From the NCBI GenBank assembly GCA_937877685.1, contig CALFGU010000204.1, forward strand, positions 1-12,828: DNA of 12,828 nt, read 5' to 3'. Position 1 is the stretch's first letter, and every line of letters begins with the position of its first letter. Shown one piece after another: positions 7,370 through 12,828 of this stretch. The DNA comes from an uncultured Prevotella sp. GTDB lineage: Bacteria > Bacteroidota > Bacteroidia > Bacteroidales > Bacteroidaceae. Position numbers and translations under genes: made by a program. The notes under the pieces were generated by a model, which saw nothing but the letters and a program-made list of their open reading frames with translations, made no database searches and was not told the DNA's origin.

Positions 7370-9718
7370 CTAATCAAAATAGGAATCTACGTCCTCGATT
7401 ATTTCACCTTCAGATGGAGTTTGAGAATCCTCAATTATGTCGAAATCCTCATCCTCTATTCTCTCGTATTTGGGGACCTTAATGGTGAACGTTTCATCTT
7501 GTGAATATCCCAAAGACTCATCCTCATAGACCTTCTTCATATAAAGTGCCCAAACGGGAAGTGCCGTAGCAGCGCCCTGCCCCATTGCTGTAGAAAGGAA
7601 GTGAATATCACGCTCTTCACCACCTACCCAACATGCTGTCACGAGACGAGGAACACAACCAACGAACCAACCATCGGAGTTGCTGTTTGTCGTACCTGTT
7701 TTACCGGCAATATCAGCCTTAAATCCGTAACGATAACGAAGGCGCTGACCAGTTCCGGCATCAATAACCGCCTTCATCATATCCAACATTTTATAACTAC
7801 TTTCCTCGCTGATTACCTCGTTCAAACGGGGCGCAAATTCGGCAATGACATTTCCCTCTGCGTCTTCAATGCGACTCACCAAGATGGGAGCACAACGAAT
7901 ACCCTTATTTACAAATGCCGTGTAAGCACTTGCCATTTCGCCAACGGTAATGTCGCCGGTGCCAAGACAGAGTGCTATGGCGGGCGTAATCTCTTTATTC
8001 ACCACACCATACTCACGCAAATACTTAACTAGGCGTACGCCCTCGGGGTCGGATTGATACATCAACTCTGCCGTAATCCAGTTGTTACTTTGACTCAATC
8101 CCCACTTCAAAGTTACGGGTTCGCCATAGCGAGACTTTGAACCATTTCGAGGTGTCCACTCTTTCGTGCCAACTTTATACGTGCGCTGAAGGTTCCAAAT
8201 AGTATCTTGCGGATGCATACCATCTTCCATTGCCATAGCATACACAAAGGGTTTCATCGTAGAACCTACCTGACGACGACCATTGAATGCCATGTCATAC
8301 TGGAAGTAAGTATAGTTCAACCCTCCCACATAAGCCTTCACATGACCATTAGAGGGGTCTATAGAAACCAAACCTGAGCGCAAGAACTTCTTGTAATACT
8401 TAATTGAATCCATGGGAGTCAACACCGTATCCTTCAATCCTTGATGCGTAAATACGGTCATTGAGACGGGAGTAGAGAAAACCTTCTGAATCTCTTCTTC
8501 TGAAGCGCCTTCTTCCTTCATCAAGCGATAATGCTCGCTCTGACGCATGGCACGCTGAAGCAATTCCTCCGCCTTAGCTTTGGGAAGTGAATTTGAATAT
8601 GGGAAATTAGGATGGTTTCTTCCATGTTCAAAATCCTTCTGAAGCGATTGCCCAACATGTTCATTCATTGCAGCTTCCGCATACACTTGGAGACGTGAAT
8701 CAATAGTGGTGTAAATGCGCAAACCATCAACATAAATATCATAGGGTTCGCCATTCTTCTTTTTATTCTTATTACACCAACCGTAAAGCGGATCATTTGC
8801 CCAAGCTACAGAGTCTTGATAGAAGACATTCTCCTGCCATGACTTATAATTTTCACGTTTGGGTTCACGAGCAGTCATTTTGGTGCGCAAATGCTCGCGC
8901 AAATAAGTAGCCAACCCCTCTTTGTGGTCCGAGCGCTTAAACTTCAAGGTAAGAGGTTCTTGCTTCAACTCATCACATTGTGCTTGAGTGATATAACCCG
9001 AACGCACCATCTGTCCCAACACTACATTACGACGCTGACGACAACGTTCATTGTCGCGCACAGGATTGTAAAGCGAGGGGTTCTTACACATACCTATAAG
9101 CGTTGCTGCTTCAAGAATGGTCAATTCTGAAGGCAATTTGTCAAAATAGACACGTGCCGCCGTCTTAATCCCTACAGCATTATACAGGAAGTCAAAGTAA
9201 TTGAGATAAAGCGTAAGGATTTCTTCCTTGGTGTAGCAACGCTCCAATTCAACTGCTATGACCCATTCAATGGGCTTTTGCATAAGGCGCTCCATCGTGT
9301 TCTCCGCACGGTTTGAATACAATTGCTTGGCTAATTGTTGGGTAATCGTACTGCCCCCACCTGCACTTGTTTGCTGAAAAATACCACGCTTCACAACCGC
9401 ACGAATCAATGCCTTCACGTCAACACCTGAATGTTCGAAGAAACGCTCATCCTCGGTTGCGATTAAGGCATTAAACACATGGGGAGAGATTTGGTCATAA
9501 TCTGAAAACACACGATTTTCATTTCTTGACCAAGTTCCCAACAATTTACCATCTTCGGAAAAAACTTGAGAGGCATAACGGCTAATGGGATTCTGCAAAT
9601 CCTCAATATCGGGCATATAACCAATCCACCCTTTTATTACGCCTACGAAAGCCAAACAAATTGAAAAAATGGTTAAGAAAAATCCAACCCAAATAACTAT
9701 AAAAAACTTTTTGCGCAT
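7370..9718 (-). CDS. pbp1A: Penicillin-binding protein 1A, bifunctional peptidoglycan synthase
   Basis: Class A PBP that polymerises lipid II and cross-links the strands in the periplasm. From the ATG at 9718 it has 782 residues: a short basic head, one membrane helix (about 5-30), a GT51 transglycosylase domain (about 50-230), a linker region, and a transpeptidase domain (about 440-720). Key residues are intact: EDERFFEH with catalytic Glu89, GGSTITQQLAKQLY (GT motif), GSTMKP with active Ser486, SNN (544-546) and KTGTT (673-677). The C-terminal 30 residues are very acidic (many Glu and Asp). A TTG at 9742 would add eight residues, but the likely -7 box at 9740-9747 overlaps it, favouring the ATG. 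It lies upstream of kdsB in the same direction. Confidence 0.95.
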   Translation of the reverse strand: MRKKFFIVIWVGFFLTIFSICLAFVGVIKGWIGYMPDIEDLQNPISRYASQVFSEDGKLLGTWSRNENRVFSDYDQISPHVFNALIATEDERFFEHSGVDVKALIRAVVKRGIFQQTSAGGGSTITQQLAKQLYSNRAENTMERLMQKPIEWVIAVELERCYTKEEILTLYLNYFDFLYNAVGIKTAARVYFDKLPSELTILEAATLIGMCKNPSLYNPVRDNERCRQRRNVVLGQMVRSGYITQAQCDELKQEPLTLKFKRSDHKEGLATYLREHLRTKMTAREPKRENYKSWQENVFYQDSVAWANDPLYGWCNKNKKKNGEPYDIYVDGLRIYTTIDSRLQVYAEAAMNEHVGQSLQKDFEHGRNHPNFPYSNSLPKAKAEELLQRAMRQSEHYRLMKEEGASEEEIQKVFSTPVSMTVFTHQGLKDTVLTPMDSIKYYKKFLRSGLVSIDPSNGHVKAYVGGLNYTYFQYDMAFNGRRQVGSTMKPFVYAMAMEDGMHPQDTIWNLQRTYKVGTKEWTPRNGSKSRYGEPVTLKWGLSQSNNWITAELMYQSDPEGVRLVKYLREYGVVNKEITPAIALCLGTGDITVGEMASAYTAFVNKGIRCAPILVSRIEDAEGNVIAEFAPRLNEVISEESSYKMLDMMKAVIDAGTGQRLRYRYGFKADIAGKTGTTNSNSDGWFVGCVPRLVTACWVGGEERDIHFLSTAMGQGAATALPVWALYMKKVYEDESLGYSQDETFTIKVPKYERIEDEDFDIIEDSQTPSEGEIIEDVDSYFD

Positions 9719-9739
9719 TTCTGTCTTTATTTTATTAGG

Positions 9740-9747
9740 CAAACTTA
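9740..9747 (-). promoter_or_regulatory. Bacteroidetes-type -7 box for pbp1A
   Basis: The minus strand reads TAAGTTTG, matching TAnnTTTG. It lies 22 bp before the ATG at 9718, so the leader would be short (about 15 nt). No good -33 TTTG is seen. If used, it rules out the upstream TTG at 9742 as the start. Confidence 0.5.
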
Positions 9748-9830
9748 CAAAAAAGGTTTCTATTATCTATAAATACACACTATATTTATTAATAAATGTG
9801 TAGATAATTAACAAAAATTCGCCTTTTTAC

Positions 9831-9861
9831 TTTGCCTATACCTACTCAACATTTAATTTTG
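9831..9861 (+). promoter_or_regulatory. Promoter of the DUF5063-exonuclease pair
   Basis: TTTG at 9831-9834 and TAATTTTG at 9854-9861, with a 19-nt spacer, form a full Bacteroidetes -33/-7 promoter. The predicted start is near 9868, giving a leader of about 50 nt before the ATG at 9918. It is divergent from pbp1A across a 199-bp spacer. Confidence 0.7.
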
Positions 9862-9917
9862 CACACAATTGTAATGTCTTAAGTTGACCGTTTTACTAAA
9901 CTTGAAAGTTTAAACCT

Positions 9918-10430
9918 ATGGAAGAATCCTCAATATATTCACAAAAGACCTTGGAATTCATTCAAGTGGCATCGGAATATTGCAAAGTAATGGAGCACAG
10001 TCGTGAATTCGAGCAACACGATTTCATTGACGTAATGCGCAACCTCTTACCGATGGTGTATTTAAAAATCTCACTTATTGGCGAGGTGGAGGAAACTGAT
10101 GGGTTTAACGAACCTAAGGTTACGGAAGAAGACTATAACTATGTGCGCTCTGGAGTTGCAAATATCTTGGCGGAAAAGGATGACTACTTGGACGTTTTTG
10201 TGGAAGATTTTAAGTACTCAGAGCAACCCATTCTCTGCACGATTTCCGAAAACCTTGCCGACATCTATCAGGCATTGCGCAACCTTCTTGAGGTGTATCG
10301 TTCCAACTATGAAGAAGCCATGCAAGTCGCTCTGTTTGATACGATTGAAGATTTCAAACTCTATTGGGGGCAAACGCTTCTGAATGCGCTCAAAGCCCTT
10401 CATGATGCGCGCTTTGCAGTAAAAGATTAA
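9918..10430 (+). CDS. DUF5063 domain protein
   Basis: Has 170 residues, is acidic and probably all-helical, with no signal peptide or membrane segment, so likely cytosolic. The overall look (short N-terminal helix, LLPMVYLKIS at about 43-52, then FKLYWGQTLLNALKALHDAR near the end) fits the Bacteroidetes DUF5063 family, to which I assign it by recognition. The function is not known. It is followed after only 4 bp by an RNase D-like exonuclease on the same strand, which I recall as a common pairing in Bacteroidales. The tight spacing suggests translational coupling and perhaps a shared role in RNA metabolism, but that is inference. The ATG at 9918 is the first in frame, about 50 nt after the predicted transcription start. 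Confidence 0.85.
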   Translation: MEESSIYSQKTLEFIQVASEYCKVMEHSREFEQHDFIDVMRNLLPMVYLKISLIGEVEETDGFNEPKVTEEDYNYVRSGVANILAEKDDYLDVFVEDFKYSEQPILCTISENLADIYQALRNLLEVYRSNYEEAMQVALFDTIEDFKLYWGQTLLNALKALHDARFAVKD

Positions 10431-10434
10431 GCGA

Positions 10435-11052
10435 ATGAAGACCTTATTTAAGAACACTCCCAAGACATTAGTTTCAACGCTTCCCAAGGTTGAATTTAAG
10501 GGTAAAATTGTCGTCATTCATAGTCAGAGAGAGGTAAAGGCTGCCGTAGATTTTCTAAAACATCAAACCATTGTTGGCGTTGACACCGAAACGCGCCCAT
10601 CCTTTCGTAAAGGACTCGTTTATCAAGTAGCGCTCCTGCAAGTTGCAACTCTTGACGTGTGCTTTCTCTTCCGCTTAAACATGATTGGATTGCCACAAGA
10701 TTTGGTGGAATTCCTTGAAAGTTCTGAAGTCACAAAAATTGGGTTGTCGCTAAAAGACGACCTTGCGCTTCTCAAGCGCAGAGCAAGTTTCCAACCGCAA
10801 GGATTCATTGACCTTCAAACCTTTGTGAAGACAATGGGCATCGAAGACATGAGTCTTCAGAAATTATATGCCAACGTCTTTGGCGAAAAGATTTCAAAAT
10901 CAGCACAACTCACCAATTGGGAAAACACAGTATTGACAGAGTCGCAAAAAATGTATGCCGCAACGGATGCCTACACTTCCCTACGCCTCTATTTAGAACT
11001 TAATGAACTGAAGCATACGGGCAATTTCAAAATTATTGAGGTGAACTCATAA
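10435..11052 (+). CDS. 3'-5' exonuclease of the DEDDy (RNase D-like) family
   Basis: Has 205 residues, cytosolic. The single domain shows all three exonuclease motifs: Exo I VGVDTET with Asp50 and Glu52, Exo II GLSLKDDLALL with Asp109 (or 108), and Exo III YAATDAY with Tyr174 and Asp178, the Y-x3-D spacing of the DEDDy group. These residues hold two metal ions and remove nucleotides from 3' ends. There is no HRDC domain as in full-length RNase D (about 375 residues), so the substrate (tRNA 3' ends, other RNA or DNA) cannot be told from sequence. It starts 4 bp after the DUF5063 stop without a Shine-Dalgarno site. The first 25 residues are a basic extension before the fold begins. Confidence 0.92.
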   Translation: MKTLFKNTPKTLVSTLPKVEFKGKIVVIHSQREVKAAVDFLKHQTIVGVDTETRPSFRKGLVYQVALLQVATLDVCFLFRLNMIGLPQDLVEFLESSEVTKIGLSLKDDLALLKRRASFQPQGFIDLQTFVKTMGIEDMSLQKLYANVFGEKISKSAQLTNWENTVLTESQKMYAATDAYTSLRLYLELNELKHTGNFKIIEVNS

Positions 11053-11186
11053 TCCAACGCCCCCAAAGGTTTTACTATCATTTTAGAGACATAAGAAACT
11101 GCGGTTCAACACATTCATAGTTTAGACCTCTAAAGTCAGAACCTTCTTAAATAAAAAAACAACCCCTTACATAACATCAAATAATT

Positions 11187-12365
11187 GTGATACAAACCCT
11201 TCAACTTCGCAGAGGCAAATCAGAAAGCCTACGCCGTTTCCACCCCTGGATTTTCTCTGGGGCAATTCATCGTATTCCAGAGTCACTTCCCGAAGGAGCA
11301 CTCGTGCGCATCGTTGATGAAAACAACAAATTCATGGCATTGGGACATTATCAAATTGGTTCGATTGCCGTGCGCGTATTGTCATTTGTGGAACGCCCCA
11401 TTAACGCTGAGTTTTGGGTAGAGCGCTTAAGCGAAGCATTCAAGGTGCGTAAGAGTCTTGACCTCGTGCGTCCCGATAACGACATTTACCGTCTCGTTCA
11501 TGGCGAAGGCGATCAACTTCCGGGCCTCATCATTGACGTTTATGGACAGACGGCAGTCATGCAAGCCCATTCCGTAGGCATGCATTGTTGTCGCCAAGAG
11601 ATTGCAGAAGCACTCATTGAGGCATGTGAGGGCGAGGTAAAGCACGTATATTATAAGTCAGAGACTACCCTACCCTACAAAGCCGACCTTCACCAAGAAA
11701 ATGGGTTCCTCGTGGGAGGCGATGAAACAAATGTCGCTACAGAAAACGGATTGAAATTCCACATCGACTGGTTGAAGGGACAAAAAACGGGTTTCTTCAT
11801 CGACCAACGCGAAAATCGCAAACTCCTTGAATCTTATAGTAAAGGAAAAAGCGTGCTCAACATGTTCTGCTACACGGGCGGATTCTCCATTTACGCAATG
11901 CGCGGTGGCGCCACACAAGTACACTCCGTAGATAGCAGTTCGAAGGCAATCGACCTGACTCGCGCAAATGCCGAACTCAATTTCCCGGGCGACAATCGCC
12001 ATGAAGCATTTTCCGAAGACGCCTTCAAATTCTTGGAAAAAGCTGGTGGCGACTACGACCTTGTAATCCTTGACCCACCAGCATTCGCTAAACATAAAGG
12101 AGCACTCCACAATGCGCTCAAGGGATACACACGCCTCAACAGCATCGCATTCCAAAAAATTCGCAAAGGAGGAATCGTCTTCACATTTAGTTGTTCACAA
12201 GCCGTAAACAAAGACCAATTCCGCCTTGCCGTATTCACCGCCGCCGCACAAAGCGGACGCCACGTACGAATCCTGCATCAAATCCATCAACCTGCCGATC
12301 ACCCCATCAACATCTACCATCCCGAAGGAGAATACCTCAAGGGACTCGTGTTGCAAGTGGAATAA
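11187..12365 (+). CDS. rlmI: Class I SAM-dependent 23S rRNA (cytosine-C5) methyltransferase, RlmI type
   Basis: Has 392 residues, cytosolic. An N-terminal PUA domain (about 1-75) includes RRFHPWIFSGAI and the stretch ALGHYQIGSIAVRVL. A linker domain follows, then the Rossmann methyltransferase domain from about 190: GQKTGFFIDQREN (198-210), SAM-binding LNMFCYTGGFS (224-234), acidic VDSS (248-251), LDPPAF (295-300) and TFSCSQ with the likely catalytic Cys336. E. coli RlmI methylates C1962 of 23S rRNA, and this is the expected role. The start is GTG at 11187: an in-frame stop lies at 11172 and the next ATG (residue 50) would cut into the PUA domain. The 134-bp spacer before it has only weak short inverted repeats (TTTAGA/TCTAAA near 11121-11134), and no promoter box is clear. 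Confidence 0.94.
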   Translation: MIQTLQLRRGKSESLRRFHPWIFSGAIHRIPESLPEGALVRIVDENNKFMALGHYQIGSIAVRVLSFVERPINAEFWVERLSEAFKVRKSLDLVRPDNDIYRLVHGEGDQLPGLIIDVYGQTAVMQAHSVGMHCCRQEIAEALIEACEGEVKHVYYKSETTLPYKADLHQENGFLVGGDETNVATENGLKFHIDWLKGQKTGFFIDQRENRKLLESYSKGKSVLNMFCYTGGFSIYAMRGGATQVHSVDSSSKAIDLTRANAELNFPGDNRHEAFSEDAFKFLEKAGGDYDLVILDPPAFAKHKGALHNALKGYTRLNSIAFQKIRKGGIVFTFSCSQAVNKDQFRLAVFTAAAQSGRHVRILHQIHQPADHPINIYHPEGEYLKGLVLQVE

Positions 12366-12378
12366 AACCAATATAAGT

Positions 12379-12417
12379 AGTGCGTGTGTGTTAAATAATT
12401 GCTAACACACACGCACT
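12379..12417 (+). terminator. Hairpin terminator of the rlmI transcript
   Basis: A perfect 15-bp inverted repeat (12379-12393 and 12403-12417, core GTGCGTGTGTG/CACACACGCAC) with a 9-nt loop starts 13 bp after the rlmI stop. It is followed by TCTATTTATC, a modest U-rich tail, so it is probably an intrinsic terminator. Confidence 0.75.
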
Positions 12418-12478
12418 TCTATTTATCAGAATCACCCCCAAAAGAAACGCAACAACCAAAGTAAGAAAGTCTAAAAAC

Positions 12479-12625
12479 AAAGCCTCAAACAGTTTTTCTT
12501 AAGTCTCAAATAATTTAAATTAAGTCTCAAATAGTTTTAACTAAGTCTCACTTCATTTTTCGTAAGTCACACTTCATTTTTCGTAAGTCACACTTCATTT
12601 TTCTTAAGTCGCACCTACTTCTTAT
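12479..12625. repeat. Seven tandem 21-bp repeats
   Basis: Units start at 12479, 12500, 12521, 12542, 12563, 12584 and 12605, each exactly 21 bp. The consensus is TAAGTCTCACTTCATTTTTC plus one variable base. The 5' part TAAGTCnCA is best conserved; the units at 12563 and 12584 differ only at the last base, while the outer units are more divergent. Stops interrupt the plus-strand reading frames, so it is not a coding repeat. The period equals two DNA helical turns. Confidence 0.9.
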
Positions 12626-12765
12626 CAAAAGAAACAGTGTTTTCAAAAATAATAACGCACACCAGAATCCTACGCAATAAAGCGAGTATTTGCAAACCCT
12701 AATTTACATTAACCCTTAAAATCATTCATCCATAAAACTTTTCAAGAAAAAATCTCCAAAAACAT

Positions 12766-12796
12766 TTTGTTTATTCAAAAAGAAGTTGTACCTTTG
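12766..12796 (+). promoter_or_regulatory. Promoter reading out of the right end
   Basis: TTTG at 12766-12769 and TACCTTTG at 12789-12796, with a 19-nt spacer, match the Bacteroidetes -33/-7 consensus very well. Transcription would start near 12803, and no start codon follows within the window, so the driven gene or RNA lies beyond base 12828. Confidence 0.75.
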
Positions 12797-12828
12797 CACT
12801 CGCAAACAAGAAACAAACAATCTTGAAC

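Larger units (their letters stand above)
12418..12828. other. Gene-free AT-rich right end of the window
   Basis: No credible coding region is seen on either strand. The stretch holds seven 21-bp tandem repeats (12479-12625), about 140 bp of plain AT-rich DNA, and a promoter at its end. It looks like the long upstream region of a plus-strand gene beyond the window. Confidence 0.7.

Noticed and set aside
7370..9742. TTG start at 9742 for pbp1A
   Set aside because: The TAAGTTTG box at 9740-9747 overlaps it and the ATG at 9718 gives the standard short basic head before the membrane helix.
11053..11186. Possible terminator or regulator between the exonuclease and rlmI
   Set aside because: Only 6-7 bp inverted repeats (TTTAGA/TCTAAA, TTTAGAG/CTCTAAA) are seen, without a U-run or recognisable riboswitch structure.
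12479..12625. CRISPR array
   Set aside because: The repeats are directly abutting 21-bp units without spacers and no cas gene is nearby.
1..12828. Mobile element, defence system or secondary-metabolite cluster
   Set aside because: All genes are core functions; no transposase, integrase, restriction, toxin-antitoxin or biosynthetic signatures were found on either strand.

Overview
The window looks like a chromosomal segment of a Bacteroidales bacterium, probably Prevotellaceae-like (the genus is inference). Evidence: Bacteroidetes-type promoters (TTTG, about 19-22 nt, TAnnTTTG) stand upstream of several genes, Shine-Dalgarno sequences are mostly absent, and families typical of the order occur (DUF5063, a DUF6057-like membrane protein, a eukaryote-like GlgB). 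All recognised genes are core or housekeeping. I see no transposase, integrase, phage gene, CRISPR array, tRNA or rRNA.

Layout. (1) 1-957, minus: N-terminal part of an M13 metallopeptidase lipoprotein, running off the left edge. It is divergent from (2) hpt (1159-1698, plus), a hypoxanthine phosphoribosyltransferase. Hpt ends at a perfect 20-bp hairpin that can serve as a two-way terminator against (3) a minus-strand pair: glgB (branching enzyme) followed by a five-helix membrane protein with a C-terminal soluble region. (4) 5046-5342 is an odd intergenic stretch: purine-rich on the plus strand, with short direct repeats, a G-quadruplex motif and scattered direct and inverted GAACGATTAACG-like words. 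(5) A minus-strand envelope block follows: pbp1A (peptidoglycan synthase), kdsB (CMP-Kdo synthesis for LPS) and an exported 14-repeat MORN protein starting 3 bp after kdsB. A long imperfect hairpin separates pbp1A from kdsB. (6) Divergent from pbp1A is a plus-strand group: a DUF5063 protein, a DEDDy 3'-5' exonuclease of the RNase D type 4 bp later, and an RlmI-type 23S rRNA cytosine methyltransferase, closed by a hairpin terminator. (7) The last 460 bp have no gene. They hold seven tandem 21-bp repeats and, at the very end, a well-formed promoter reading out of the window.

Functional themes are cell-envelope synthesis (Pbp1A, KdsB, the exported MORN protein), glycogen branching, purine salvage and RNA processing or modification. 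I did not find a convincing new multi-gene system. The most notable items are the 21-bp repeat array before the outward promoter, the repeat- and G-rich spacer before glgB, the MORN protein tied to kdsB, and an Asp-to-Glu change in the PRPP motif of Hpt.
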